A model generated the notes under the pieces. It was not told where the DNA came from. It did not search any database and saw only the letters and a list, made by a program, of their open reading frames with translations. The position numbers were made by a program, and so were the translations under genes. A stretch of 64,000 nucleotides of DNA, from NCBI GenBank assembly GCA_036821845.1, contig DAISIT010000001.1, forward strand, positions 59,149-123,148, read 5' to 3'. The stretch is from JAEUMD01 sp937950105. Lineage in GTDB: Bacteria; Pseudomonadota; Alphaproteobacteria; Rhizobiales; Hyphomicrobiaceae. Shown here piece by piece: positions 50,151 to 60,660 of the stretch. Each line of letters starts with the position of its first letter. The first letter of the stretch is position 1.

Positions 50151-53100
50151 TTGCCTCCCAGCAACGCTCACGGGCTGCACTGCGCAAGCTCATCGGCCTC
50201 GCCACGCTGCTGTTGGCGGTGCTGACCCTCGCCCTTGTGTCCCCGCACACGGCGCTGGCGCTCGAAGCCATCGTGGTGCAGGCGGATCAGGATCGCGTCG
50301 AGATCACCGCCAGGGGCGAAGCCTACGAAGGGCGCGGCGACAGCCTGACGGTCGAGACGGCCGCCGGCGGCGACGGCGTCCGCGGCCGCATGTCGGTGCG
50401 CGCCGTCACGTCTGGCACCAATCCGAGCTGGTTCGTGTTCGCGCTCACCAATCCGACCGACAAGCCGATCGAGCGCTGGCTCACCGCCGAGCGCTACACG
50501 GCGTCCAGCTCAGGCGTGGTGTGGCCCGATCTCGACGCGCGCCGGCTCGAAGCGGTGACGCCGTCGATCGGCTTCGTGCCGAGCCGCGTCAAATCCGACC
50601 GCGCCGACATCTTCGCGCTGACGGTGGATCCGGGGCAGACCATCACCTACGTCGTCGAACTCGCCTCCGATCGCTTCCCGCATATCTCGCTGGCCAAGCC
50701 GCTCGAATACGAGGTGAAGGCGCGCGATCGCCAGCTGTTCAACGGCGTGATGATCGGCCTGACCGTGCTGACGGCGGTGTTTCTCACCTCGATCTTCGCC
50801 GCCAACCACAAGATCATCTTCCCCGCCGCCGCGCTCTTCTCGTGGTGCGTGCTGGCGTACCTGTGCGTCGACTTCGGCTTCTTCCACAAGCTGTTCAACC
50901 TCAAGCCGGAGGACAACGCCGTCTATCGCGCCGCCGCCGAGGCGGCGATGGCGGCCAGCCTCGTCATGTTCCTCTATGCGTTCCTGCGCCTGCGGTTGAG
51001 CCACGGCCTGGTGCGCATGCTGTCACTGATCTGGATCGCGGCGCAGCTCTCGCTGGTCGCCGTCGCGGCCATCGACCCGCGCCTCGCGGCGACCTTCGCG
51101 CGCTTCTCGTTCGTCGCCATCGGCGGCATCGGCGCGCTGGTGACGCTGTACCTCGCCGTGCGCGGACAGGATCGCGCGCTGCATCTGGTACCGACCTGGA
51201 TCCTGTTCCTCATCTGGATCTTCCTCGCCGCCGTCACGCTGACCGGACGCCTGCAGGGCGACATGTTCGTCTCGGCTCTGATCGCCGGCCTCGTCATGGT
51301 CGTGCTGCTGATCGGCTTCACCGTCACCCAGTTCGCATTCCGCTCCATCGAGCCGCTGGCGGGCCTCTCGCCGAGCGACAACCAGTTGCGCGCGGTCGCC
51401 GTCGACGGCGCGCGCTCGGCGGTCTGGGAGTGGTCGAGCCGCCGCGACGAGATCAAGGTCGGAACCATTGTCGAGGAAGCGCTCGGCCTCAACCCGGGCG
51501 AGCTTTCAGTCAAGGTCGACGACTTCCTCAAGCACGTCCTGCAAGCCGATCGCGAGCGCTTCCGGCTGATGCTGTGGAGCGTGCAGGAGCGCGCCGGAGG
51601 AACCATCCGCGCCGCGTTCCGCATGCGCCATGCCGACAACACGTACCGCTGGTTCGAGTTGGAGGCGGCGTCCGTCGCCACCGGTGACCGGCGTGCGGTG
51701 CGCTGCGTCGGCCTGATGCGCGACGTTACCGACGCCAAGATGGCGCACGAACGGCTCATCACCGATGCCGTGCATTGCAGCCTGACCGGCCTGCCGAACC
51801 GTGCGCTTCTGCTGGATCGCCTCGGCATCGTCATGCAGCGCGCCAAGGTCGATCCCAAGGTGCGCCCGACGGTGTTCCACATCGACATCGACAAGTTCAA
51901 GATCATCAACGCCACGCTCGGCTACGATGTCGGCGACAGCGTGCTGCTGACAGTGGCGCGTCGGCTGCAACGTCATCTCGGTGCCTTCGATACCCTGGCG
52001 CGCGTCGGCGGCGACCAGTTCGCGATCGTGTTCGTCGAGGAACAGGAAGCGCGCGAACTCGCAGCGCTGGCCGAGCGGGTGCGCCGCAGCCTGCGCTCGC
52101 CCATCCGCATCGCCAGCGAGGAGGTCGTGCTGACCGGCTCACTCGGTATCGCCATCTACGACGGCGAGGAAGACACCGCCGCCGACCTGCTGAAGGAGGC
52201 CGAGATCGCCATGTTCCGCGCCAAGCGCGGCGGCCCCGATCGCATCGAGATCTTCCGCACGGAGATGCGCAGCGACGACGATCCCGAAGCCGGCATCGAA
52301 GGGCTCGTGCGCAAGGCCGTCGACAAGGGCCAGCTCAAGGTCTTCTTCCAGCCGATCGTCTATCTGCCGACCGAGGAACTCGCGGGCTTCGAGACGTTCG
52401 TGCGCTTCGAGCACCCGAAGCTCGGCCTCGTCAACCCGGCGCTCTACCTCACCGCTGCGGACGACGGCGCGCATCTGCACCGCGTCGTGTCGTTCTCGCT
52501 CGCCCGCTCGATCGAGGCGGCGGCACAATGGCAGAAGGAACTACCTCGGCCCGAGGATCACCTGTTCGTCAGCGTCGATCTGTCGAACCGCGAGCTGCTG
52601 CGGCCTGCGCTGGTTCAGGAGGTGCGCCATGCGCTCGGCGCGGCGCTGATCGCTAAGGGCACGCTGCGTATCGAGGTGCCTGAATCGCTCGCCATGGAGA
52701 ACCCGGAGCACGCCTGCGAGATGCTCTCGCAACTGCGCGGCGCCGGCGCCGAAGTGACGCTCGACGATTTCGGTGCCGGCTACTCGAGCACCAGCTACGT
52801 GCAGCGCTTCGAATGCGACATGGTCAAGATCGACCGCAGCCTGCTGCGGCGGGGCAGCACTGATCGCGACGGCAGCGGCGGCGTCGTGCGCGCGCTCGTC
52901 AGCATGGCGCACGAACTCGGCAAGAAGGCTCTCGCCGAAGGCATCGAAAGCGCGGAGGACGTTTCGTTTCTGCGCTCGCTCGGCTGCGAATACGGACAGG
53001 GCTATTTCTACGGCGAGCCGATGAGCGAGCGCGACGTGACGCAGCTCCTGCGCATCATCCGCAAGTCCGAGCGCAAGCTGCAGACGCACGGCTTCTTCAA

Positions 53101-54034
53101 GACCAAACAGCGCAGCAGCAAGAAGAAGCGCAAGCGCGAGGAGGCGGAAGCCGCTGCCGCCGCGAAGGCCGCGCAGCAGACCGGCGAGACCGCGAGCGAA
53201 GGAACGACCGCCCCCGCCCCGGCGAACGGCGCACGCCCCTCGGTCCAGTCGAGCCTGCCCAACAGCACCATCCGCCCGCGCAACAAGCCGGGGCAGCGCC
53301 CGGACGCGCCAGCGCCCACGCCCGCTCAGGTGCCGGTGTCCCAGCAGCAGGTAAATGCCACCCTGGCACCGCCCCCGCGCACGGCTGCGCCCTCGGCCAC
53401 CCCCGTGCCGGCTCGCGCCCCGGCCACGGCGCCGCCGCCGATGCCGCCCGTCAATTCTACCGCCCCGTCGCGCGGACCGTCGCCCCTTCCACAGCCGGGC
53501 TACGGCGTGCCCACGGGCAACGGCTCGCATCCCAACGCTGCAATGGGCAACGCCAACGGCGCGGCCGCAGGGCCGGCATCGACCGCGCCGCCGACCTCCC
53601 CACCGCCCGTTCGCACGGAGCCTCAACGCGCGCCCGCCGCCGCCAGCGGGAGTGTGCCACCGGCGCCGCCTGTTGCGGGATCAATGGCCCCTCAGCTGCA
53701 GCAGACCGCGGCCTCGCCGACCCAAATGCGCCGCAATGCGCCGCAGGCTGGCCCGGCTTCGCCGCCCCCGGCGCAACCACCGCGCGGCGAAGCGGTCCCA
53801 TCCGCTCGCAACGGCACGCCCGAACCCGCGCTCGCATCGCCACCGCCGGTAGAGGGCGGCGGCGCGCGGCCTGCCGGCGTTCCGCAACGAACGCCGCGCC
53901 CTGAACCGGACTTCTCGACGCTGCCACCCGGCATCGCCGCCTCGCTGGCGCGCCTCGCCGGCATCGCCGTCGCCCCCGAACCGCAGCCCGCCGAGCCGCA
54001 GCGCGAGAAGGAGCGCGAGCCGGAAAAGACATGA
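50147..54034 (+). CDS. Membrane GGDEF/EAL protein with 7TM sensor and proline-rich tail
   Basis: 1295 aa. Signal peptide (1-39), periplasmic beta domain resembling 7TMR-DISM modules (about 40-195), then about seven helices (199-400), a PAS-like segment (about 410-525), GGDEF (about 543-705) and EAL (about 720-975). The GGDEF motif is GGDQF (about 620). The EAL motif is ETF (GFETFVRFEHP), while DDFGAGYS is intact. These changes make full activity doubtful. The last 320 residues are Lys-rich and then Pro/Ala-rich, probably disordered. It could affect c-di-GMP, the ligand expected for Alg44. Translationally coupled to the GNAT gene. Confidence 0.88.
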   Translation: MIASQQRSRAALRKLIGLATLLLAVLTLALVSPHTALALEAIVVQADQDRVEITARGEAYEGRGDSLTVETAAGGDGVRGRMSVRAVTSGTNPSWFVFALTNPTDKPIERWLTAERYTASSSGVVWPDLDARRLEAVTPSIGFVPSRVKSDRADIFALTVDPGQTITYVVELASDRFPHISLAKPLEYEVKARDRQLFNGVMIGLTVLTAVFLTSIFAANHKIIFPAAALFSWCVLAYLCVDFGFFHKLFNLKPEDNAVYRAAAEAAMAASLVMFLYAFLRLRLSHGLVRMLSLIWIAAQLSLVAVAAIDPRLAATFARFSFVAIGGIGALVTLYLAVRGQDRALHLVPTWILFLIWIFLAAVTLTGRLQGDMFVSALIAGLVMVVLLIGFTVTQFAFRSIEPLAGLSPSDNQLRAVAVDGARSAVWEWSSRRDEIKVGTIVEEALGLNPGELSVKVDDFLKHVLQADRERFRLMLWSVQERAGGTIRAAFRMRHADNTYRWFELEAASVATGDRRAVRCVGLMRDVTDAKMAHERLITDAVHCSLTGLPNRALLLDRLGIVMQRAKVDPKVRPTVFHIDIDKFKIINATLGYDVGDSVLLTVARRLQRHLGAFDTLARVGGDQFAIVFVEEQEARELAALAERVRRSLRSPIRIASEEVVLTGSLGIAIYDGEEDTAADLLKEAEIAMFRAKRGGPDRIEIFRTEMRSDDDPEAGIEGLVRKAVDKGQLKVFFQPIVYLPTEELAGFETFVRFEHPKLGLVNPALYLTAADDGAHLHRVVSFSLARSIEAAAQWQKELPRPEDHLFVSVDLSNRELLRPALVQEVRHALGAALIAKGTLRIEVPESLAMENPEHACEMLSQLRGAGAEVTLDDFGAGYSSTSYVQRFECDMVKIDRSLLRRGSTDRDGSGGVVRALVSMAHELGKKALAEGIESAEDVSFLRSLGCEYGQGYFYGEPMSERDVTQLLRIIRKSERKLQTHGFFKTKQRSSKKKRKREEAEAAAAAKAAQQTGETASEGTTAPAPANGARPSVQSSLPNSTIRPRNKPGQRPDAPAPTPAQVPVSQQQVNATLAPPPRTAAPSATPVPARAPATAPPPMPPVNSTAPSRGPSPLPQPGYGVPTGNGSHPNAAMGNANGAAAGPASTAPPTSPPPVRTEPQRAPAAASGSVPPAPPVAGSMAPQLQQTAASPTQMRRNAPQAGPASPPPAQPPRGEAVPSARNGTPEPALASPPPVEGGGARPAGVPQRTPRPEPDFSTLPPGIAASLARLAGIAVAPEPQPAEPQREKEREPEKT

Positions 54035-54151
54035 GACCCCGTTCCGCGTCGGCCCTCGTCGGCGCGAGCGGGTCACGCGAGGCAGGTAATCAGAGGGGGA
54101 GCGAGTGCGGCAGCATGCGCCACATGCGCATCTGCCGACGGCGTGGCGGCG

Positions 54152-54775
54152 TCAGGCGTGGCCGGCGTCGGCGACGAGATGCGATGGATCGATGCCGATC
54201 TTCGCCATGGCCATGGCGTATTTGGCGTCGTTGTCCGGCTCGAACACGATGTCCATGTCGGCTGGGCAATGCAGCCAGCCGTTGGCCTGGATCTCGTTCT
54301 CGAGCTGTCCCGGCGACCAGCCGGCGTAGCCGAGCGCCAGCAGCGAACGCTTTGGCCCCTTGCCGGTGGCGATCGCCCGCAGGATGTCCAGCGTCGCCGT
54401 CAGCACGAAGCCGTCACGGATCTTCAGCGAGGAGTCCGGCACGAAATAGTCGGAGCTGTGCAGCACGAAGCCCCGGCCGGTATCGACCGGGCCGCCGACA
54501 TGCACCGGGACCGTGGCGACGGAGGGCGGCACCTCGATGGTGCCCTGTCCGGTGAAGATGTCGCTGAACAGGCCGAGCCGATCGAGGAGATCGGGAAAAT
54601 CGATGTTTTCTGAGTCCTGATTGACGATCAGACCCATGGCGCCCTGCTCGGAATGAGCACACATATAGATCACCGAGCGCTGAAACCGGCGGTCGGTCAT
54701 GCGCGGCATTGCGATCAGCAGCTGTCCCTCGAGGTAGCCCTCCTGGCTGCCCGGGGTTCGTGGCAGTTTCATCAT
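54152..54775 (-). CDS. UPF0301 / AlgH (YqgE) family protein
   Basis: 207 aa from ATG 54775 (or the next ATG). The family pattern is complete: YLEGQLLIAMPRM, FQRSVIYMCAHSEQGAMGLIVNQ, VHVGGPVDTGRGFVLHS and SLLALGYAGWSPGQLENEIQANGWL. Cytoplasmic protein of unclear biochemical function. The AlgH name comes from an early link to alginate regulation in Pseudomonas; that link is weak, and this copy is not in the alg cluster here. It is divergent from the DsbD-N-like gene. Confidence 0.92.
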   Translation of the reverse strand: MMKLPRTPGSQEGYLEGQLLIAMPRMTDRRFQRSVIYMCAHSEQGAMGLIVNQDSENIDFPDLLDRLGLFSDIFTGQGTIEVPPSVATVPVHVGGPVDTGRGFVLHSSDYFVPDSSLKIRDGFVLTATLDILRAIATGKGPKRSLLALGYAGWSPGQLENEIQANGWLHCPADMDIVFEPDNDAKYAMAMAKIGIDPSHLVADAGHA

Positions 54776-54865
54776 GGTGACGTAGATTAGAACATTGCGA
54801 AGCTTGTGGGAATTGCCACCTGTAGGAAACAGTCTGTGGCAGGCTTTTCGGGAAAATGAGGAAGG

Positions 54866-55780
54866 ATGCGGAACCTCAATACAAGCCGTCTCAGCGCCTG
54901 CGCCGGGCAGCGCTCGCGTCCGATGTGCGGTGTGGCCATCGCAATGCTGGCCCTTGCAGCAGCCACGGTTGCTTTTGCCGATCGACCGGCGCTTGCCGGC
55001 GAGGCCGTGTCGCCGTGGGTCGACGGCCACAACGTGCGTACGCGACTGGTTGCCGGCCTGGTCGAGGGCAGCGACCGCCGCATCCTCGGCGGTGTCGAGG
55101 TCGAGATGGCCGACGGCTGGAAGACCTACTGGAAAAACCCGGGTGACGCAGGAGGCGTGCCGCCGTCGTTCGATTTCTCCGGCTCGAGCAACGTCAAGAA
55201 CGCCAGCGTGCTCTACCCGGCGCCACAACGCATGACCGACAAGGCCGGCACCACCATCGGCTACAAGACGCGCGTGGTCTTTCCGGTCGAGATCGAAGCA
55301 GCGACGGCCGGACAGCCGGTCACCCTGAAGCTCGATTTCGCCTTTGGCACCTGCCGCGAGATCTGCGTGCCGGGGGAGGCGACCCACGAAGTGACGCTCG
55401 AACCTGGCGACGGCGCCCCCGGTGCGCCGGCTTCCGCCACCGAAGCTCTGGCCCGTATTCCCGCCGCCGCCGGCAAAACGAGCGGTCCGGTGCTCACCCG
55501 CAGCGTCGTCAGCCTCGACGGCACGCCGCCGAAGATCGTATTGCACGCTGATTTTCCCGCCGGGCGCGAGGGCGCCGATGCGTTCGTCATGGGGCCTGAA
55601 GGCGAATACGTGCCGATCCCCGTAGCCAAGGCGGAGGAGGGAAAGAGGGGAGTTGTTTTCGAGATCGATCTGTCGCTCGGCGCCGACGTCAAGGCGCTGA
55701 CCGGTAAACCGATCGAGGTGACGCTCGTATCGAAGCACGGAGCGAGCACGCATCAGGTGGTGGTCACGCCGTCACCGTGA
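54866..55780 (+). CDS. Secreted DsbD N-terminal-domain-like protein
   Basis: 304 aa from ATG 54866 (GAGGAAGG upstream). A signal peptide ends near ALAGEA (about residue 45). The mature protein has the DsbD alpha-domain pattern: GWKTYWKNPGDAGG, GYKTRVVFPVEI and FGTCREICVPGEA with a C-x3-C pair, then an Ig-like C-terminal half. No membrane or thioredoxin domain is attached, unlike full DsbD. It may pass electrons to a periplasmic thiol partner; the partner is unknown. Confidence 0.8.
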   Translation: MRNLNTSRLSACAGQRSRPMCGVAIAMLALAAATVAFADRPALAGEAVSPWVDGHNVRTRLVAGLVEGSDRRILGGVEVEMADGWKTYWKNPGDAGGVPPSFDFSGSSNVKNASVLYPAPQRMTDKAGTTIGYKTRVVFPVEIEAATAGQPVTLKLDFAFGTCREICVPGEATHEVTLEPGDGAPGAPASATEALARIPAAAGKTSGPVLTRSVVSLDGTPPKIVLHADFPAGREGADAFVMGPEGEYVPIPVAKAEEGKRGVVFEIDLSLGADVKALTGKPIEVTLVSKHGASTHQVVVTPSP

Positions 55781-55956
55781 TCGCTCGCGTCACGCCCGAG
55801 CGTCGCCGCAGGCTCCGTCTTGCAAACCGGGCGGCGAGCGGCTTTCCTGCCGCCGCCAGCAGCAGCGCGCCGGTTAAAGCACATCGTCACGGAGCGACCG
55901 GCATCTGCCACGTATTTCCCCACGTCCCGCACAACGCAAACACGAGGAAACGCAGC

Positions 55957-56454
55957 ATGACCATCAAGATCGGCGACAGGTTGCCGGACGCCACGTTCGT
56001 CGTCATGGGGCCGGACGGCCCCAAGGAGGTCACCACCGCCGACGTCTTCAAGGGCAAGAAAGTAGCCCTTTTCGCGGTGCCCGGCGCCTACACGCCGACC
56101 TGCCACCAGCAGCACCTGCCGGGCTTCCTCGATCACATGGGAGAACTTGGCGCGAAGGGCGTCGACACCATCGCCTGCACTGCCGTCAACGACATCTTCG
56201 TGCTGACGCACTGGGCCAAGTCGCTCGGCGCCGACGGCAAGATCACCATGCTCGCCGACGGCTCGGCCGATTTCGCCAAGGCGGTCGGGCTCGACATCGA
56301 CCTCACCTCGCGCGCGTTCGGCGTTCGCTCGAAACGCTACGCCATGCTGGTCGATGATGGCGTGGTCAAGGTGCTGAACGTCGAGGACGCGCCGCCGCAG
56401 CATGACAAGTCGAGCGCCGCGACGCTCTGCTCGATGATGGGCAACCGCATCTGA
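55957..56454 (+). CDS. Peroxiredoxin (Prx5/AhpE-like, atypical)
   Basis: 165 aa from ATG 55957 (GAGGAAACG upstream). The peroxidatic Cys lies in PGAYTPTCHQQHLPGF (T-x-x-C, about residue 49), with the conserved Arg in TSRAFGVRSKRYAMLV. Ends SSAATLCSMM, providing a possible resolving Cys. Reduces hydrogen peroxide and alkyl hydroperoxides in the cytoplasm, probably with a thioredoxin or glutaredoxin system. A strong terminator follows. Confidence 0.93.
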   Translation: MTIKIGDRLPDATFVVMGPDGPKEVTTADVFKGKKVALFAVPGAYTPTCHQQHLPGFLDHMGELGAKGVDTIACTAVNDIFVLTHWAKSLGADGKITMLADGSADFAKAVGLDIDLTSRAFGVRSKRYAMLVDDGVVKVLNVEDAPPQHDKSSAATLCSMMGNRI

Positions 56455-56475
56455 GCGGCGCGATCCTGCGCATGA

Positions 56476-56509
56476 AAACGCCCGCGACGGCATGCCGTCG
56501 CGGGCGTTT
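56476..56509. terminator. Perfect 34-bp palindromic terminator
   Basis: AAACGCCCGCGACGGCA pairs with its exact inverted copy with no unpaired base. It separates the peroxiredoxin gene from the convergent secreted-protein gene and carries A/T tracts at both ends. Confidence 0.85.
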
Positions 56510-56545
56510 GGGGTCTTCGTAAGTTGCAGCGCGAGCGCGCAGCCC

Positions 56546-56947
56546 TCATTTGCGGCGCAGCTTGAAGTAGCCGCCGCCCGATGCGCTCGACAGGTTGACC
56601 GACATCGAGCCGCCACTGACGGAGATGCTGATCGAGCCCGAGACGCCATACTGGCTGTTGTGGAAACTGCCGGCATAGCGATTGGCGCTGATCTGGCTGA
56701 CCGAAGCCGACTGGTCGACGCGCCCCGAAGGCGTCGCGCACGAGGCGCTCATCGAATAGGACGACCGTCCGGTCTTGGAGAAGCGCGCCCGGCAGCTCGC
56801 GCGTTCGCGCGTCTCACCGTAGTGGACCTTGCCGCCGCCGGACCAGCCGCCCGACAGGGATTCGGCCTGCGCGGCTTGGGCCGAGCCGATCGCCAGCGCG
56901 AGAATCAAAGGTGAGAGCGTCAGTGCGAGCGCGCGGGGCAATGACAT
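56546..56947 (-). CDS. Small secreted Ser/Gly-rich protein of unknown function
   Basis: 133 aa. Signal peptide 1-26 (LSPLILALAIGSAQA). The mature part begins SLSGGWSGGGKVHYGETRERASCRARFSKTG, with two cysteines and many Ser, Gly and Gln residues in a beta pattern (YAGSFHNSQYGVSGSISISVSGG). The G-W-S-G-G-G...RA-C-R-A-R-(F/Y) pattern recurs in uncharacterised Hyphomicrobiales proteins. Function unknown. Confidence 0.7.
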   Translation of the reverse strand: MSLPRALALTLSPLILALAIGSAQAAQAESLSGGWSGGGKVHYGETRERASCRARFSKTGRSSYSMSASCATPSGRVDQSASVSQISANRYAGSFHNSQYGVSGSISISVSGGSMSVNLSSASGGGYFKLRRK

Positions 56948-57249
56948 TCAAAATTCTCCTCGTGCAGCCGGACCAAGCGATGCCCGGTCGAAATCGACTC
57001 GTTCGACTGAGGTACGCTAAGCTGGTGCGATGGTTCGCCGCAATGGCGCTATCGCGGTCCCGCGCCTCGTCCTCCGAGCGATACACAGGATGTGTGACGA
57101 CAGCGCAGCAAATTCCAGATATCACGCGCGATTTTGCCGTGGCGGCATCAGCGAGCGCGAATTTTCGAGGTATGGTTTCCGATCTGCGGCCGGCTCTGCG
57201 GCGCTCATGTAGATGATATCGCCGCGCCTTGATCGTCGCCGCCGCAAGC
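56948..57249. other. Intergenic region before the rnhA terminus
   Basis: 302 bp between the minus-strand secreted-protein gene and the 3' end of rnhA. It should contain the promoter of the former. I see no hairpin, repeat or convincing small gene; the open frames in it lack a ribosome site. Confidence 0.5.
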
Positions 57250-57716
<467 letters not shown>

Positions 57717-57720
<4 letters not shown>

Positions 57721-58685
57721 GCGCCGCCACCCGTGTAGGCGTCAAACGACGTCACCGTCTGGTGGAAGCGCAGCCGGCGCAGATACGCGACCGGATCGTG
57801 CGGCTTGACGATCGCGCCGGCCGGCGTGTTGAGCCAGTCGTAGGATCGCGTCAGCAGGAAGCGCAGGGCAGCCCCGCGCGCCAGCACCGGCATCGCTGCG
57901 CGTTCCGCCATCGTCAACTGGCGCACCTGCTCGTAGCCGCGCAGCAGCGCCCGTCCCTTGGTGACGTTGAACGTGAAGTTCGGCTCGAAGCACCACGCAT
58001 TGAGGCAGATGGCGAGATCGTAGGCCAGCGCATCATTGCAGGCGAAGTAGAAGTCGATCAGCCCCGACAGCTCCGGCCCGATGAAGAACACGTTGTCCGG
58101 GAACAGGTCGGCGTGGATGACTCCCGTCGGCAGACCCTGTGGCCACACCGCCGCCAGCGACGCCAGCTCGTTCTCGATGATGCCGCCGAGCCCTCTGGTG
58201 ATGGTGTCGGCGTTGTTGCGGAAGCGCTCGTAGAGCGGCCGCCAGCCGTCCGGGCCAAGTGCGTTCTTGCGCGTCATCGGAAATCCGGCGCCGGCAAGGT
58301 GCAGACGAGCCAGCGCTTCGCCGACCCGGCCGCAGTGATCCGCCGTCGGCCGGCGCACCCAGAAGCCTTCGAGGAACGTGACGAGGGCCGCAGCGCGTCC
58401 GGCAAGCTCGCCGAGCGCGGCGCCGTCGCGGTTGCGCAGCGGCGTCGGGCACGGCACGCCGGCCTTCGCCAGATGCTCCATGAGCCCGATGAAGTACGGC
58501 AGGTCGTCGCGCGCGACGCGCTTTTCATAGAGCGTCAGGATCAGCGGGCGAACGCTGGTATGCACGATGTAGTTCGTGTTCTCGACGCCCTCGGCGATGC
58601 CCTTGTACGACATCAGCTCGCCGGTATCGTAACCGGCGATGAAACGGGCGAGGTCGTCGTCGCTCACTTCGGTGTAAACGGCCAT
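57717..58685 (-). CDS. thrB: Homoserine kinase (ThrB, APH-fold type)
   Basis: 322 aa. Aminoglycoside-phosphotransferase-like kinase used as ThrB in many alphaproteobacteria. Key stretches: AEGVENTNYIVHT, LVTFLEGFWVRRPT, GVIHADLFPDNVFF (catalytic Asp) and GLIDFYFACNDALAYDLAICLNAWCFE (metal Asp). It converts homoserine to O-phosphohomoserine for the thrC product at 46848. Between ispH (131 bp away) and rnhA (overlapping). Confidence 0.95.
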
Positions 58686-58816
58686 CGCGGCTACCGGCTT
58701 TCGGCAAATCAGGGCGATCAGGGAACAGGGCGGGTGCCGTGCCAGTAGCGGTCCGGCCGTCGGCTGGCAAGCGGAGCGGTATCGAGACCCGGGCGGCCCA
58801 GAACCGGCGAGCCGAC

Positions 58817-59815
58817 TCAGGCAGCCGGCGGGCGCAACTCACGCGGAATGTTGAAGGCGATGCGTTCCTCCGCCGTCGACACCACCTCGACGGTGGTGCG
58901 GTAGCGGGCGGCGAGCGCGGCGATCACCTCGTCGACCAGCACCTCCGGCGCCGACGCTCCCGCCGTGATGCCGAGCGTCCTTACGCCCTCGAATTCGCTC
59001 CAGTCGATGTCCGAGGCTCGCTGGATCAGCCGCGAGCGGGTGCAGCCGTTGCGCTGCCCGACCTCGACCAAGCGCAGCGAATTGGACGAATTGGGTGCGC
59101 CGACCACCAGCAGGTAATCGATGCCACCCGCGATCGACTTGACCGCGTTCTGCCGGTTGGTGGTGGCGTAGCAGATGTCTTCCTTGTGCGGCGCGACGAT
59201 CTGCGGGAAGCGCCGCTTGAGGATGGCGACGATCCCGGCCGTGTCGTCGATCGACAGCGTCGTCTGCGTCACGTAGGCGAGCCGCTCGGGGTCGCGCGGC
59301 GTGAACGCCTCGGCGTCGGCCGCCGTCTCGACCAGCTTCACCACGCCGGCCGGGAGTTGCCCCATGGTGCCGTCAACCTCCGGGTGACCGGCGTGGCCGA
59401 TGAGCACGATCTCCCGGCCCTCGCGGTGATGACGCTCGGCCTCGAAATGCACCTTGAACACCAGCGGACATGTGGCATCCAGAACGAACATATTGCGCCG
59501 GCCAGCCGACTCGGGAACCGACTTGGCAACGCCATGTGCCGAAAAGATCACAGGCTGGCCCGTGTCAGGGATCTCGTCGAGTTCCTCCACAAAAACGGCG
59601 CCTTTCGCCTTGAGTGTATCGACGACGTAGCGGTTGTGGACGATCTCGTGACGGACGTAGACGGGTGCCCCGAACTTTGCGAGGGCAAGCTCCACGATCT
59701 GGATGGCGCGGTCGACACCGGCGCAGAAACCACGTGGAGCGGCGAGCAGTATCCTGAGCGGAGGTCGCTGATCTATGGTGGCGGCGGGTTCGTCGCTGCT
59801 GGCGGCGTCGGACAT
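58817..59815 (-). CDS. ispH: 4-hydroxy-3-methylbut-2-enyl diphosphate reductase
   Basis: 332 aa from ATG 59815; upstream in-frame sequence is low-complexity. The three iron-sulfur cysteines are in RGFCAGVDRA, LDATCPLVFKVH and EDICYATTNRQ. EGVRTLGITAGASAPE is also conserved. It is the last enzyme of the MEP pathway, making IPP and DMAPP. First gene of the ispH-thrB-rnhA run. Confidence 0.96.
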   Translation of the reverse strand: MSDAASSDEPAATIDQRPPLRILLAAPRGFCAGVDRAIQIVELALAKFGAPVYVRHEIVHNRYVVDTLKAKGAVFVEELDEIPDTGQPVIFSAHGVAKSVPESAGRRNMFVLDATCPLVFKVHFEAERHHREGREIVLIGHAGHPEVDGTMGQLPAGVVKLVETAADAEAFTPRDPERLAYVTQTTLSIDDTAGIVAILKRRFPQIVAPHKEDICYATTNRQNAVKSIAGGIDYLLVVGAPNSSNSLRLVEVGQRNGCTRSRLIQRASDIDWSEFEGVRTLGITAGASAPEVLVDEVIAALAARYRTTVEVVSTAEERIAFNIPRELRPPAA

Positions 59816-59997
59816 CGGTTCGGGGGCCTCGTCTCTCAACAGTTGGCGCTGCACACCGGCTTGGCCGGGCGGCCGCGCGAATGGTACGGTTCGAGTCGGG
59901 GAAGGGCAACGGGCAAGGCTGCGCGCAGCGTCCGGAGTTCGGGGGATCACCAGTCGGGACGCCATGCGGCGACCGGCAGGATTTGGATTGGGGCGAC

Positions 59998-60660
59998 ATG
60001 ACGCAACTTATGGCGGCGCCGCGCTCGCGTGCTGCAACTCTCGCCCTCGCCGTGGCACTCGGCTTCTCGCTCGGCGGCTGCGGCATGTCCTCGCTGACCT
60101 CGGGTCTCGGCGGCGGCATGTTCGGCGGCAACTCCAATTCGACCGCCAGCAGCGATGGTGTCTCGGAAGAGCAGCTTCTCAGTGCCGCCAAGTCCGACTC
60201 GATGGGCGCACCCGGCCCGACCATCACCGGCGGCATCGATGCCGGTTGCCCGAAGTTCATCGCCGAGCCGCGCGACAACAACATCACCTTCTACGAGCAG
60301 GGCCGCGCCGGTGACGGCCTCGCCATCATGCACCGCGGCGAGATCACCAAGACGGCGCGCGAATGCCGCGTCGAGGGCGGTCAGGTCATGGTCAAGTACG
60401 GCTTCTCGGGCCGCGTGCTGCTCGGCCCGCGCGGGCAGGCGGGCACGGTGACGCTGCCGGTCAACATCGCCGTGGTCGATGCCAAGCGCGACAAGGTCGC
60501 CAACGACACCATGAAGATTTCCGTCGCCGTCGCCCTCGACAAGCCGATCGGATATTTCTCGGCCGTGCGCGAGGTGGCCTTCCCGCTGGCCGAGGGCGCG
60601 CGCCCCGGCGAGTATCAGGTGCAGGTCGCCTTCGACCGCAAGGCCCCGGGCGCCGGCTGA
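59998..60660 (+). CDS. Lipoprotein of unknown function
   Basis: 220 aa from ATG 59998. Residues 12-29 end in a lipobox LGGC (Cys at about 28), then a Gly/Ser-rich linker. The globular part has AGCPKFIAEPRDNNITFYEQGRAGDG, MHRGEITKTARECRVEGG and GYFSAVREVAFPLAEGARPGEYQVQVAF, a beta-rich domain seen in uncharacterised alphaproteobacterial lipoproteins. Two cysteines could pair. Divergent from ispH. Function unknown. Confidence 0.75.
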   Translation: MTQLMAAPRSRAATLALAVALGFSLGGCGMSSLTSGLGGGMFGGNSNSTASSDGVSEEQLLSAAKSDSMGAPGPTITGGIDAGCPKFIAEPRDNNITFYEQGRAGDGLAIMHRGEITKTARECRVEGGQVMVKYGFSGRVLLGPRGQAGTVTLPVNIAVVDAKRDKVANDTMKISVAVALDKPIGYFSAVREVAFPLAEGARPGEYQVQVAFDRKAPGAG

